The notes under the pieces: model-generated
The model's input: only the letters and a program-made list of their open reading frames with translations
What the model was told of the DNA's origin: nothing
Databases searched by the model: none
Made by a program: the position numbers and the translations under genes
In this document: in pieces, positions 44,541-57,427 of the stretch
Layout: the number at the start of each line of letters is the position of its first letter
How positions within the stretch are numbered: the stretch's first letter is position 1
NCBI GenBank assembly: GCA_018340805.1
Contig: JACMZG010000008.1
Location: 30,861,764 to 30,925,763 of the forward strand
Length of the DNA stretch: 64,000 bases
Source: Microvelia longipes
Lineage: Eukaryota > Arthropoda > Insecta > Hemiptera > Veliidae
Direction: 5' to 3'

Positions 44541-46525
44541 AATCTCTTTTGTGATAAGAGACCTCTGAAACAGTTGTGTCACACTCCTAAACTTTGGGTC
44601 CACTGTGAAGCCACTTATTAGAGTAATATTGTTAAGATAAGTAAAAAAATTTAAATTTATTTTAGAAAACATACATTTCAATAGTCTCATGGAATTAAAT
44701 TACGTTAATGCAGTAAATTTAAATATTGAAAACCGAAATTTTAACTGAAGAGATTCAGACTTGATGGAGTTTAAAAAGTATCTAAATCTACATAATACCA
44801 TTTAGATCTACAATACAGGGAACACGTATTTCTCTAATTTGACATCGATTTTAATTTCGTTTCTAGTTTCAAAATTAAATTTTCAAGTTTGGTTATGAAA
44901 TAAGAAATAATGTGTAAGTTTCTTGGAACACTTTAAGTTTAAAATTCAAAATTAAAGCAAGTATAAATGTGAATAAATTGGCAGTAATTAAAAAGACCAA
45001 AACAGAGAGGACTAATTATATGGAAGGAAGAGTATTTTTAAGCATATAAAAATGATAAAGGAATCGTATACTCAAAATAAAACAGAAACCTAATCAAAAT
45101 CGAGAAAATTTGAGTTACACAGATGGAGATAATTTACGTATCTTTGAAACAACAATAAAAATTCAGGAACACATAAAGAATAAAAGTGTTAAAAATTTTA
45201 GTTGATGAAAAACCACAATAATCTGGTCACAACCACAATATCAATTTGATAAACCTCAAGCTTTGCTTTACCACAATGCTTTGATGTCATTGCAGAGAGC
45301 TGTCACTGAAACTCACACCAAACAAACAGTTACAAAAACTTCATTAGATTGGACTTGTTCGATGCAAATTTTCACTAAAAAACCTCTACGGACATAAATA
45401 TATAAAACTTTACCAACACTCCCCCTTCATTATGCAAATACAATACATGTTAATAATAAAGTTCTAAAAAATCATTTAAATTAAGCCAATTTTTATTCCA
45501 CAAAAAGGCGATAAAAATAAACAAACATTTTTTTTTTCAGCTCATTTATTTTTTTAGAATATTACGGGAATAAATAATTATACAAAAGACGTATAATGTT
45601 TTATAACAAAAAAAATTAAGAGAATGCAAAAACGAAATATAATATAAAAGAAATGCAAATCCAAAATAGAGGAAATAAAAAATAAAACAATAGTTAACAG
45701 AATGTTGAATTTGCCTTGTGTACGTTCTTTAAATTTCAAATATATCCAACACCACTTTGATTCCTTAATTCCTTTTTATTCTGAGAACGGGAAAAAACTT
45801 TTTGGTGACAGGAAGATTTATATTACTTGACAAAGTAGGATAACTTTGAAAATAAAGCAAAATTTGGCAGCAGAATATATTATAAAAAGAACTAACTTAA
45901 TTTGCAATTCTTAACCAAGAAGTTTTTTAAGTCCTTGAAAATTGCTTCAAGTTGGTGAGAAGCCAAAACGAAGAACTATTTCTAAGTTGATTTTATTATT
46001 TTTTTATAAGTCCAGTTACTAAGAAGGAAATAATGAAGAGTTGTAGTTGAAGAAATAGCCAGGTGGTTGAAGACTTGCCAAAGCTGGACCCTCGACTATC
46101 CACAAAAGGTAAAAGTTATTTCAACCATCTTCGATATCCTGTATCCCGTGATCGTCCCTGAAGTTTTTTTTTCGAGTCGTTCTTAACAAACCTTTACATG
46201 GTAACCATCAAATGTTTCTCCAAATATACACGAATAGATTCTTTGCTTTCAGTAATGAAGCTCTCGTTTACGCGTCCTTTACATCTTGGTCAGATCTTTA
46301 TCCGAATCAAAAGAATAGTTTTGTTTTCTTTTTTCAGTCTTATTTCTTTCTACCTGATTCTATGCTCTAATCTGATTCTTAAATAAATATTCAAAACCTT
46401 TTATTCATATATCTCATAATTCCGTCAAGAGATACCTGAAGCTCTTTCGCACTTATTTCATGAAAAACTAAAATAGTTAGTGATAGAGTTATCGCTAATC
46501 GTTTAATAAGCATTTCCAGTAAGTA
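44541..46525. other. AT-rich DNA with no supportable gene
   Basis: Frames at 44493-44690 (minus) and 46198-46386 (plus) are short and featureless. A slightly GC-richer stretch at 46060-46180 is not recognised. Confidence 0.4.
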
Positions 46526-46533
46526 AGTAAAAT

Positions 46534-46858
46534 CATAGAGATATATACTAGAAGGAGTTATTTATATAGCCTATCTAAATAAATTAAGAAGCCTGAAAAA
46601 TTTTTTAGGGGCTCTGTGTAACCTCATTGAAGACCTCCTTCAAGAGTGAGGTTAAGGTTGTAATTAATTAAATTTATTTCGTTTTCCGTACATTGTTCGT
46701 GTTTTGATTTGTTATTTTTAACGTTTTTACTATATAATTATATTAATTTTGTAACTGATTATTTTAATTATATTCTATAAGTGAAAGACGTTCATGTTCT
46801 TTTTCGTGTTTCAAAACTTTAAACCTATAAGGCCCTCCTAGTAATAATATCTCTAATG
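46534..46858 (+). mobile_element. Family B hAT-like MITE, copy 3
   Basis: A 325-bp element between AGTAAAAT (46526-46533) and AGTACAAT (46859-46866), a 7/8 target duplication. Ends are CATAGAGATATATACTAG and CTAGTAATAATATCTCTAATG. Interior blocks GGGGCTCTGTGTAACCTC, AGACCTCCTTCAAGAGTGAG, CCGTACATTGTTCGTGTTTTG and TATAAGTGAAAGACGTTCATG match copies 1 and 2. Non-coding. Confidence 0.88.
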
Positions 46859-46866
46859 AGTACAAT

Positions 46867-48354
46867 GATATAATTAAGAAGAAATGAAATAATAATAGTA
46901 AAGTAAGATAAAAATGAATGAGGAAAAGTCTGCTGCTTTGAGTGTCTTAGTATCTAGGAGGTTATGGAAATAAAACAATATTGTTTCAGAGTGAAAAGTC
47001 ACTAAAATCGTAAGACGAAAAACAATATAATAACAGTTTGAATCACAAATAGGAGCAATAAAGCAGGAATTGTAACTTGCGCATTACCCAAAGAATTTCA
47101 AAATCTATAATACACATTCATATTACCTCATATTACCTAAAAAAGTGCCACGGAAATACAATAAAAAATTTACGTAAAATATATAAAATAATAATAAAAC
47201 ATCACAAGAAATTTAATTTAATTTCAAATATATTACGATATTCAAATTCACAGTCTTATCTTAAAACAGCATTTTAAAAATTATTATTTAGGTTTTTTTT
47301 ATGAAATCCAAATTTATTCATCCTACTTAAAATGTCAACAAGAAATGTCTCTTTTCATTCCTGAAAAGCATATATGTAAATAAAATATGTTTTATTATTA
47401 TTATCATTCAAAACAAAAAGATATATTTTGCGTTAAAATGGAAAAAATATATTAAATGTATTCTTTTTTAAGGTCTTTTTCCCGTATGAAAATGTCTCGT
47501 GATTTTAAATGAGCTTATATTATTTTACGAGAGAAATATTCAAATTAAGTGAGATTTTTTGAAGAAAAGATGGGTATAGGGTATGTAAGAATATAGAAGG
47601 ATGAACGCAAGGAGCTATACGAGGGTTTGAATTGTTTTACTATACATAACAAAAAAAGCTAAAAGAAAATAGTAAAACATTGTTTAGACGTTTTCTTATG
47701 TTATGCTTTTTTACGAAAACATGTTGAGCTTGTTTCAACCCCTCGACATGCTTCTCCCTACTAGTTTACCAAACTAAGAAGGAAGTCACAACAAAGTGTA
47801 GTCGTTACACTTGTCTGTAGTATTAAAATATTAGAAGTATTTATTTGTCAGTCTAGGGTAGCATATTTAGTTAGTTAGTGTCAAATATTTATTAAACAGT
47901 AATATTTAACAGTTATTTAAACTGATAAAGCGATGTGGTAGTGAGATAGGTTTAAGGTAATTTTTCTTTAAATAAGATCAAGAACAAACAAAAATAATTC
48001 AGTTCAAGTGTTCTTAATACCAGACAACTGCTTTACTTTACATTCCTATTATTTTTCTATACCTAGTTTTATTATTTTGGATAATAATTAAATAGCATTT
48101 ATAGAAGGAAGAGAAAAAGTACTTTATACAGCTACTGCAATTTATCTAGTATATTTTTCACACATCTAAGAGAAAAAGCAACATAAAATTTCGAAATTTG
48201 TATGTGTCACCACACTGTGAATAAAGAAAACGTTATTAGCTTATCAAAAAACTTATTTCCACCAGTGAGATAAAGTAAATTAACACAAGCAAACAGCTGT
48301 TGACATTAAATCATAAAATATCTCGTTAAAAAAAGTTTTAGCGGTAAACACTAT
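46867..48354. other. AT-rich DNA with nothing recognisable
   Basis: A 66-codon frame at 47077-47277 has no motif. No repeat family was identified. Confidence 0.4.
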
Positions 48355-49150
48355 GCAAAATATCGGGTACGAGGCACCACAGAACATTATCTCATCATAT
48401 CAGTTTCGCTATGCTAACCCTAACTATTTCCGACTCGCTTTGCTCGTCACCAACTTTGAATTGCAACGCGCTGCAGACTCGCTTTACTCGTCCTCAGACA
48501 ATACATACATTCATCCAGGTACTAACCGCGCTCGATGCTGCTTAACCTTTATGATCTAATCAAAACTGGAGATATACTTGCCACATCGAAGTTAAAATTG
48601 GTATACTTATTTATTACGTAAAGGAATACACTAGTGCCTAATTAGTAAATCACCCAAAAATTGGATGATTTGTAACAATTTTCACAAATCGTCATTTGAT
48701 AAAGTTAAACTAATGCTGATAATAAAAATGAATCTAGACCGATTTGTTGGTCCTATACGTGACAACAAGTGCTATATTGTAGCATATTGTATATCATTGT
48801 AGCAAATGTATTATATTGTATCATATACTACAATAGTATCATATTGATAAAATGTTTTTTACGCAAACATTTTTTGAGTTTTGTTTGCCGGCTAATAACA
48901 AAAACATTTTCTAGATACCACAACTAGACTATAAAAATTGATTCTTTTCAAGTTTCAACTCTCTACTATAAACCCACTGTGATGGGATAACAGACTAGCT
49001 AACAAACACACACAAGCACATGCATTTAAAACTTTGTAACAACTACTTAAGAGATCTTAAAAAACACTGAAACGGATGATTCAGGTGGAAACCTGGTTTC
49101 GAATTTTTGGCGTACATAATACTTTTTAAAAGTAAGTAAAAATAGGAAAG
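48355..49150 (-). repeat. Family A dispersed repeat, near full-length diverged copy
   Basis: In reverse: ATCGGGTACGAGGCACCACAG, TTTCGCTATGCTAACCCTAAC, two cores GACTCGCTTTGCTCG and GACTCGCTTTACTCGTCCTCAG about 44 bp apart, CGCTCGATGCTGCTTAACC, CAAATCGTCATTTGATAAAG, ACTAATGCTGATAATAAAAATG, CAAGTTTCAACTCTCTACTA, CACACACAAGCACATGC, TTAAGAGATCTTAAAAAACAC, CTGGTTTCGAATTTTTGG. An ATATTGTA-rich run at 48773-48840 interrupts the middle. It spans about 800 bp with both ends present. Confidence 0.8.
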
Positions 49151-50277
49151 TAAGTAATGTACAATTTTCGTTTTTATTCATTCTAGTTAGACTTCATATT
49201 TTTATTGTCTTGACAGCTGTAAAGAGGAACCCTGGAAGCTCAACACTTAAATTACATTTCCTCAAAGCAATAAAAATACTTCAATAAAAAGAAGATACAT
49301 CGAAGCCAAATTAACAGGTAATAAATTATTTAATTTGACATTATAGGAAGCATAATGTTTCCAAACAATAATCAAGTTTTATTAAGTAACTTGTTTTTAC
49401 GACCGACATTACACAGAGACGGGAAGTGACCTTAGTATTTACCGGTCCTTTTATTTTATTTACTTGACTCGTTTCATTCACAACTTTGACTTCCACATTT
49501 TAAATAAACTCAACCAGTTAAAAGGTACATTAACGGTCCTCAATATTTTTTTCTTAAATTAATAAACAATTTCCTATTTGATAATCTAAATTCACAATCT
49601 GGTTTGTCTTATTATTTCTGGTATATTTTGTTAAAAATAAAATAATTTACGTAACTAAAAGTTAAAAAAAAATATATATCAGGAAGAAACAGTAATCTTT
49701 TAGTTTATGCGTGAGATGATTAGTTTTATAACCTAAATATAACGATATATAGTATTTATCAAAATTTGTTTACTCACAGCAATTAAACAACATTCCTTGA
49801 GTTTTAACTGTAATGTATTTAAAAAGGCTGTAATGTAAAGTTTAAAATAAAAAAATATCAAATTATACTTAAAAATGCGTAACTATAGATGGTACAGAAA
49901 CACCTCTGTTCTGCTAAGTCGGCCCAACAGGATTTATATACGACAGAGTAAATATGATTGTAAAGATCAGATATCAATAAATATCAATGGACAGGCCAGA
50001 CCAAAAAGTTAAGAATTGGCTTGTTCAAAATTGCTACATTATTAAGATGAATCCTTCAAATCTGTCTAAAACATCATAAACATTTAAAATCTAAATTAAT
50101 TTAAACAGATCTAAAAATAAAATATAAATTTACGTAACTTCGACTCCTTTTTAAAATAGGGCTACTAAATTGCTATATCTTTTTGAATTGTAAATAAATA
50201 AATAAAGAACGTAATAGGTCTTTAAGCTACTAAAGGCTTAAAAGCTTGAAAGTTTCACTATAGTAAGTAAACAAATT
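49151..50277. other. AT-rich DNA with nothing recognisable
   Basis: No gene or repeat is supported. Confidence 0.45.
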
Positions 50278-50520
50278 CTAGTGCGGTGACCCGCATGCCG
50301 GGCAAATTTTACCTTCGGAATACGTGTTTTCCGTGCTTAACAACCCTTTTATTGCTTAAGCAAGAAAATGAATAACTGCATTATAACCTATGCAGTTACT
50401 CAAATATCAAGCACTTCATTTTGTCTTTACTTTTCAAAGGAAATGCGCATATAATTATTTAGTTGGTTATACAAAACTATGCCTCTAAAATTGGCAGTGT
50501 GCAATATTATTTGCACTAGT
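50278..50520 (+). mobile_element. Family C fold-back element, left half only
   Basis: CTAGTGCGGTGACCCGCATG, GCCGGGCAAATTTTACC, GTGCTTAACAACCC, TATTGCTTAAGCAAG, TCATTTTGTCTTTACTTT and TTGGTTATACAAAACTATGCC match the left arm of 19318-19700. The right terminal inverted repeat is missing; the sequence changes near 50520, just before the AC/AT microsatellite. Confidence 0.75.
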
Positions 50521-50593
50521 TTAAAGCCATCTAAGAAAGCGTTTGAAAGTTATCATGTCTTAATAGAAACGTCTAGGAAACAAAGTCTTGTAC

Positions 50594-50604
50594 ACACACA
50601 CACA

Positions 50605-50638
<34 letters not shown>

Positions 50639-50642
50639 AACC

Positions 50643-50684
<42 letters not shown>

Positions 50685-50731
50685 ATATATATATATATAT
50701 ATATATAATATATAATATATATATATAATAA
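50594..50731. repeat. (AC)n/(AT)n compound microsatellite
   Basis: About 45 bp of AC (50594-50638) followed by about 85 bp of interrupted AT. The 116- and 68-codon frames across it are low-complexity artefacts. Confidence 0.95.
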
Positions 50732-51964
50732 AAATAAAATATTTAAATATAATCAGTATGGCCGAAAAATTAATCATTTCGAATGATAATTCGCTAAATA
50801 GATAATTTGATTTGTTATGAAAATATCCCGCCTGAAAGAATAAACACAGGCCGAAAACCCTACAAACGATTTGATTCTGGCGAAACCTAAAGGCAGTTTG
50901 CATTGTATTTACTTACTGTTATTTATCGCTGTCAAACCCTAACAGCGCAGATACAGTACGGTACTCAACATGCGAGTTAAACGTCTTTGTATTGCTCGTG
51001 TGATCTTACAAGCCTGGGTTAGCTTGGCCTGCAAATACACACTTGCATCCAAAGTTCCATTTTCGTCACTAGTTTCTATTCAAGCTAGTTTAAGTTTCTA
51101 TCTATCACATAGCAATTTTGTAGTATTTGAAATTAAATATAGATTATGGTTGTTAAAAATTTTAACAACATTCTTTCAATATATTATAATCAACTAAATA
51201 GATAAACAATTAAAATAAGTAAAAAAATAAATTTCTTGCAAACTTTCTCGCAAATTATAAAGCTTATGATTTATCTTTATAATTTGTCAAGTTCAACAAA
51301 TTTCATAAGTAGGAACAAACTTAATTACTACCATAATATCAGTAATTAATAATAAAAATCTACTATAAGTAGCTATAATTTATAAAATACATAAATGGTT
51401 TTATAAACCATTAAAAAGAAAAAAAATCCCATTAAGAAAGAGGCAATAGATTATATTTTTATCGGGATATTTGCCAAAAAATAAAAAACCACCACTAGGC
51501 TAAGGTTGCCAGAGGTTTGGAATCTACAAACGCAAGTCTTTTATTAAACAGATTGTAGAGCTTTTAGCGATACCCGTCCTTTTTATCCTAGAGTTTTCAC
51601 TCGGTTTCATTTTCTGACATAGACTCATAAATGAATAGAGAATCCCTCGTATTTAAGAGCACAGAACTTTATGACAGTGTTTTACCACTCCATCATACCG
51701 TACGCTGACTAGTTATCTTATTCTTTTGTTCATTTGACTTCTCTGTATTATCTAGTTCCTTCATGATTATGCTTGGATGCTTTATTTCTTTACAAAAACA
51801 TAAAGCTAATATTGTTAAAACTGTAAAATAAATAAAGATAATAGAATTAACAAGATGGTTAGCATTACGAAGAATTTAAAGTTAGATTTAGAAAAACTCA
51901 AATCAGAAATCCCAATATTAAGAACAACCTTATAAGCGTAATTTCCATGATGAAAATTCGCTAA
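50732..51964. other. AT-rich DNA with no supportable gene
   Basis: A 75-codon frame at 50970-51197 lacks any domain. No repeat family was identified. Confidence 0.4.
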
Positions 51965-52090
51965 ATTTAAGAAATTTGGTACAGGGTATCTCTGTATTTT
52001 TCTGAGCGAATTGGAACTTGCTTTGCTCTTTCTTAGAATATCTAAACTCGAAGCAATCTGCTACGCTTGACCTTAGAATAATTAGGTAAC
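51965..52090 (-). repeat. Family A 3'-terminal fragment, highly diverged
   Basis: TTTGGTACAGGGTATCTCTG, then GGAACTTGCTTTGCTCTTTC and TCTGCTACGCTTGACCTTAG are degraded versions of the family 3' end and cores in reverse. A further internal scrap (TAGTCTTATACATGGCTTCATG) lies at about 52717-52770. Confidence 0.55.
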
Positions 52091-52365
52091 CAAATTTATA
52101 GGGTGTTCAATTTAAGATTATTAAAAACTTCGAAAAATATAACCGGAGATAACCATTTAAAGATATAATACAAAAACAACTTTTCTATGTTCACGAGAGC
52201 CTTCAAGTGCCAGCAATAAAAGTTTATATGGGTTTTAATATAAACTTTTATTTCTTTAAATGAGTAATAGCAATATATTTCTTTAATGTATACTATGTTT
52301 TGATTACATAATTGCGATTACGACGTTTAAGCGATATTAATTTAAATTTTTCTTGGATTGTTTAG

Positions 52366-52784
52366 AGGGGGGGGGGGCTTACTAATCAAGAATATTATAT
52401 AATATTTATATATATATTATATATATATATATATATTATATATATTTATTATATATATATATATATTATATATATATATATATATTATATATATATATAT
52501 TATATATATATATATATATACGTAACACAAAACATGAACTTATGCTGATTAGTTCACACGCAAAATAGTGAAGCGTTCCACATTTTCTCGTAGCAGGAGG
52601 TTGACGGATAAAGTAGTGAAGGTGAAGTGATAGGTGGTTGATTTTGGGGTTGGTGAAAAAGACCTAAGGTGTGGTCTACTTACCAGGCTTGACCTCCCCA
52701 CTCTTACTACTACTAGTAGTCTTATACATGGCTTCATGTGTGCCAAATTTTCTAATTGATCGCGCAATGATTTTTAAACAATTG

Positions 52785-52829
<45 letters not shown>

Positions 52830-52850
52830 ATATGATATATATATAATGTA
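52366..52850. repeat. Poly-G and two (AT)n microsatellites flanking unique DNA
   Basis: A run of about 12 G at 52366-52377 is followed by interrupted AT repeats at 52394-52521 and 52787-52850. The 265 bp between them (52522-52786) is less AT-rich. It contains frames without domains and a family A scrap. Confidence 0.85.
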
Positions 52851-53214
52851 TGTATGTACGGATTCTTGTTCCTTGGGGATTGGAGAGACAATATCTTTCG
52901 AACGCTTTAACGATCGAAAAAAAACTTGAAACAAAAATGAACCTTGTTCATGTCCAGAGCCCTAATGTTTATGAAATATGTTTGAAGTCAATAACCCACA
53001 ATAATGACTCCACAAACATTTCAAAAAGTCACAAATCTTTAAGAAGCATTTAGATCGTGCTGAAACGTTTTACACCTGTACTACTATGTATTGTTAACAA
53101 TAATATTAAGTTTTATTTTATTATCAGAAATAGTTGCGGTTTTATTGATTAGCATATAAAACATAATGTAAACAAATCACGTTTTTTGTACAAAAATCAG
53201 TCTACCGAAGTACA

Positions 53215-53285
53215 GAGGATGAGTGAGGCGAATCCGATGTGATGAGGAAAAGTTCTGAGGTACCCCGTACCAATTTTTTTACATG
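53215..53285 (+). repeat. Family A 3'-terminal fragment
   Basis: GAGGATGAGTGAGGCGAATC, CGATGTGATGAGGAAAAGTT and CTGAGGTACCCCGTACC followed by ATTTTTTT: the best-preserved 3' end, with GGTAC-CCC-GTACC as a 5-bp hairpin before the T-run. Confidence 0.8.
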
Positions 53286-53382
53286 GGTTAGTATAGGAGT
53301 AACCTAATATACTAACCCTATAAGTGGAAAACCCTCAGGTGGAAAATTCCAGGGCACTTAGACCTTTTAGGTACCCACCTAA

Positions 53383-53412
53383 GATGGCACAATGAACCCC
53401 CATTGTGCCATC
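53383..53412. repeat. Perfect 12-bp-stem hairpin
   Basis: GATGGCACAATG (53383-53394), loop AACCCC, CATTGTGCCATC (53401-53412). An A-run and a T-run follow about 13 bp later. A second hairpin, GGTTAGTATA/TATACTAACC, lies nearby at 53286-53317. Function unknown; a structured RNA or a recombination scar are both possible. Confidence 0.85.
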
Positions 53413-55495
53413 CTGAATGAAAAAAAAAATTTTTTTTAGATAAATAAATAAATAGAAATATATAGGTGATAATATGAAAAGAAATATTACTAAATATAAA
53501 TAGAGATAAAAAGAAGATAAAAGATATTACTGTAACTGAAATAATAATATTAGAAAGAGAGTAAACTGTGTAAACTGTACAAGTGTAAACTGGTATCTCA
53601 GTTATGGAGCTCTAAACTAATATCGTCTACATAAATTCTTTATACATATTCTCTGAACTACAAGCTAAATTATAAGTAGATACTTATGCTAGGTTCGGTT
53701 TAGTAGCAACTTCCTGCACATTAGTGCATTCTGAAACTCTAAACAATTCGGATCTAGTATAGAATGATTATGTTTTCTTCTTTTATCTGATTATAACCCT
53801 ACTTGGTTTACAAATTATTTTACCTATGGCCTAGAGATCCTTATTAATAAAGTAATTATACACGATTAAGTTTACACTACATGTAGTTGTGACGCGATGA
53901 TTAAAAAATAATAGTTGAATTACCTTCAAATTTTATAAAGTTTAAAAGTGACTTACATAAAAGCTTTGAACAGATCTTGCCAAAAATTTCAAACAGTAAA
54001 TCAATCAATTTTAACAGGGAAATATTAAAAATTCTTAGAAAAGAAAAAAATGTTCAAAAAGAAAATGTAGAAAAGTAGAAACTAAGAAATTCAAACAATA
54101 AAATAGAAAGAAATACAGAATATTTTAAAATTTGACTTTTTCAGTAGTTTCCTTTTTGTCTAGAATCAAAAAAGTATAGGAAGGAAATGCAGGTATTTAT
54201 TTATTTAGATATAGGATTCATATAAAGGACACATTCATATTCGGGATAGGTATCAACGTGCGCTCAGTAATATTTGAAAAGCATTGTCTTTGTCTTTATC
54301 TTAAAGATTGTTTCTTTTATACCTCTAATAATCCTTTTCTATTCATTCTTTATTCCATTGAAAGCTATTTTATATTATACTTATATCTCTAGCTCGTGTC
54401 TTTAAGATTTTTGTTATTGTTTCGTTCTCTTATCCCTCAATACATTACTGTTACTGTTTCGTTAGGGTTCAGTGGTTTTTCAACTTGTTAAAGTAAAGTT
54501 GTGGAAGGTTCCAACTTGTAGGTTATGTTTTTGTTGTTATTTTTTTGTATACGAAATAACCCCTCGAGGGATTTCAAAGATAGATCTCTGGTCGAAAATA
54601 AAAGGGAAGAGGATTGTTATTTTTTGTGAAGGTTTCGGGGTTAGGGTAAGGTTAGGGTAAAAAAGATTTTTGTTGATGCTAAGGAATACCTTGAGGCCTT
54701 TAGTTATTATCACGATGTTGTCTTAGAAACACTGAGTTTCGAGGGTTCCTTCTTCTTTTACAAGTCAGGAAAGCAGGGTTTGTCTAAAAATATTGGTGGT
54801 TAAAAAAAACTAATAGGATACAACAGGTCTCGAGTTCCTCTAAAAACCTATGAATATGTTTTCAAGGCTATTCGGAATCCCTTTAAACAGCCCGAGGGCT
54901 TCCACTCAAGCAATCTACTCGAGCCTTTTAAACAGTTGATGGTCTCTTTTTAACCGAAATGTCTTTAATTGAGAATAATTTCCTATCTTTTGAGGAATAA
55001 AGTGTAGGGCATTACCTCAAGCGTAATTGGATGCTATATGAACCTGAAGGATTTCAAATACTGATAATGAAGAGAGTCTCATTAAGTAAACGAGGTACAG
55101 TGAGCTACCTCCATTAATAGAAAACGTTTCTTCATTGCACCTCATCATGTATACCTTACCTATACCACTCTATCAGATCTTCTTCAATCAAAACCATTAA
55201 ATAAATAGACATCATTTTCAAAGTTTTATTGAACTATTATAAAAAGCAGTTTCCTAAATGTTAGTCTCTCCTAATAAGTTTCGAACCAAAATAATTTTCT
55301 TATTTAACAGCAAGATCTCCAAAGAAATTTAAAGATATAAAACCGTGTTCACAAATAGAATTTTCACAGGGCAAACGGAGTCCGAACGCCCTATTGAATT
55401 AGGCCTTTATACTAAGTTAGTTATAAGACTATAAGTGGCTGTGATATTGGAGTAAGTAAAGTAGTTTGACCACTTCATACGTACATTTTTATATG
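53413..55495. other. AT-rich DNA; short TTAGGGT tract near 54642
   Basis: Nothing gene-like beyond a 62-codon frame at 54472-54660. GGGGTTAGGGTAAGGTTAGG (54637-54656) is a two-unit telomere-like tract, too short to call an interstitial telomere. Confidence 0.4.
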
Positions 55496-55533
<38 letters not shown>

Positions 55534-55580
55534 TATATATATATAGTATATATATATTATATATATATAATATATATATA
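55496..55580. repeat. Interrupted (AT)n microsatellite
   Basis: About 85 bp of AT repeat with phase breaks, directly beside the family E copy. Confidence 0.95.
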
Positions 55581-55582
55581 AA

Positions 55583-55775
55583 AAAACTTTTAGACCCTTG
55601 TGGTCCATCAGGGATAACCCCTGCGGGAACCACCACTAGTAGTTGTGACAACTGTTACGCTCAAAGAGTAATCTAAAGTAATATATTAACTTTATATAAC
55701 ATTATAAATAAAGTATCTATTAATAATCTTATATTAACTAAGAGCATAACCTAGGATAAGAACCCCAGTTCGTAT
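55583..55775 (+). repeat. Family E repeat
   Basis: AGACCCTTGTGGTCCATCAG, GGGATAACCCCTGCGGGAACC, ACCACTAGTAGTTGTGACAAC, TGTTACGCTC, then AAGAGCATAACCTAGGATAA and GAACCCCAGTTCGTATCCCA. GTTACGCTC and GAGCATAAC are inverted across the element, as in the 28505 copy. Confidence 0.75.
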
Positions 55776-55926
55776 CCCAGTTCGATATTTAGTTATTAGA
55801 TGTCCATTATTATTTAATAAATTTTTAGCTGTAATATTACCGCTTATTTTTCATTATTGATTATTCATTATTTTCAATGTTTCCAATAATTATTATATTT
55901 GTTTTGATTATAAATTATTTCTCCAA

Positions 55927-55960
<34 letters not shown>

Positions 55961-56010
55961 GTATGTATTTTTATTTATTTGTGTGTGTGTGCGTGCGCGT
56001 ATGTATGTGT
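55927..56010. repeat. (AT)n, (GTAT)n and (GT)n compound microsatellite
   Basis: AT to about 55949, then five GTAT units, then a GTGTGTGTGCGTGCGCG run. The overlapping frames on both strands here are artefacts. Confidence 0.95.
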
Positions 56011-57427
56011 AATCCTTTCTTTGAAATCGAAGAAGTATTATCTGTATAATTATTATTTTGATGTACATATTCAATATTATGTGTTATTAACAAGAAATTA
56101 AAACTTGATTATGATACATAAAAATCTACTAAAAGACGACATCTATGTAAAATACTTCCGTAAATTGAATTTACATAATACCACATGAGTTATATAAAAT
56201 GTAAGGAAGAAACCAGATAAGCTTTAAATAAAGAAGTATGTTAGTCATTTTTAAAAAGATTTAAACAAAGAACTGACACATGAATCGAATTCCCAACTTG
56301 ACTAAATAAAGACCAACATAACATTAAATAGACTCAGACAACAAAACAAGTATTTGAAATGGTTACTCGAAGGACGAACATCAATCTCAACTCTGAATAA
56401 ATTAGAGTCATTTAAATAAATACTTCTGTAAACCACAAAACAAAAGTCATAAATTAGACAGCATTAAGTTTCCTATTGTTTTAACTACGGTTATTGAAAA
56501 TTTATTTATTAACTAATTAAATTAAGTTTAGAGTTAAATTAATTAATAGTTTGAGTTAATTTTGCTTTTATTAAGATCAATAAAAGAAAATAAAATTGGA
56601 ACAACGCAACTATATTCCACGTTTTTTGAAAAGCACTCAAAAAATAAATATTCTCAGTTAGGGCACTAATGAAAAATTGATTTATAATAAATACTTTATT
56701 GCGTTATTTTACTAGTAACACAGGCCATTTTCAAGCATGAATCTAAAAAGGAACATAAACTAATTACATCATGAACATTTAGATAGTATAAAGATAAGCC
56801 TAAAACTAATTAACTTGGGCAAACTACAAAGTAGTTCCTCTAACGTTCTTGGTTATAGGCTTTCTTTTATATAATCCTTCTTTTGAATTTTGAAATTTTT
56901 ATGTGACTGGTTCATTTACCTTTTTCGTTGCATACTTGAAAATGGTCTCCGTAAGGAGCTAAATAACTCGATAAAGTTATTATTATTAATCTGAGTCTAA
57001 ATAATGGAATGCTGTAATTAGATTAAAATAGGATTAAAATTATTGCTGGAATTTTAACCATACTTTTAGGCTGTAAGAGGATTTCCAGTCATAAAAATGA
57101 AATTGAGCTGGTTTAATCCTGAACCCTTAACTCTTATGGCCTAAACCTAAGAGATCATATAATGTAATCATATAAATGTTAATAAGAAAAACACAGGTTA
57201 AACAATTCTTTTCAATATCTTAAATAACATTAGAGGAAAAAATAAAGCCTGGAAAACCTCATAATATGATAACATCATATACATTATAATTGTAATTTAA
57301 TCGTCAATAAAAATTAATGCTGATATCATAGCCCACCTGAGCGCAGGGAATGCAAAGTGAAACATGCGCTTTAAAAATAAATATAAAAAAGTCTCACTTA
57401 TGCCCTAAGAATATTTAACACATATAA
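56011..57427. other. AT-rich DNA with nothing recognisable
   Basis: No gene or repeat is supported. Confidence 0.45.

Noticed and set aside
54637..54656. Interstitial telomere (TTAGGGT repeats)
   Set aside because: Only two imperfect units are present, and arthropod telomeres more often use TTAGG; too short to mean anything.
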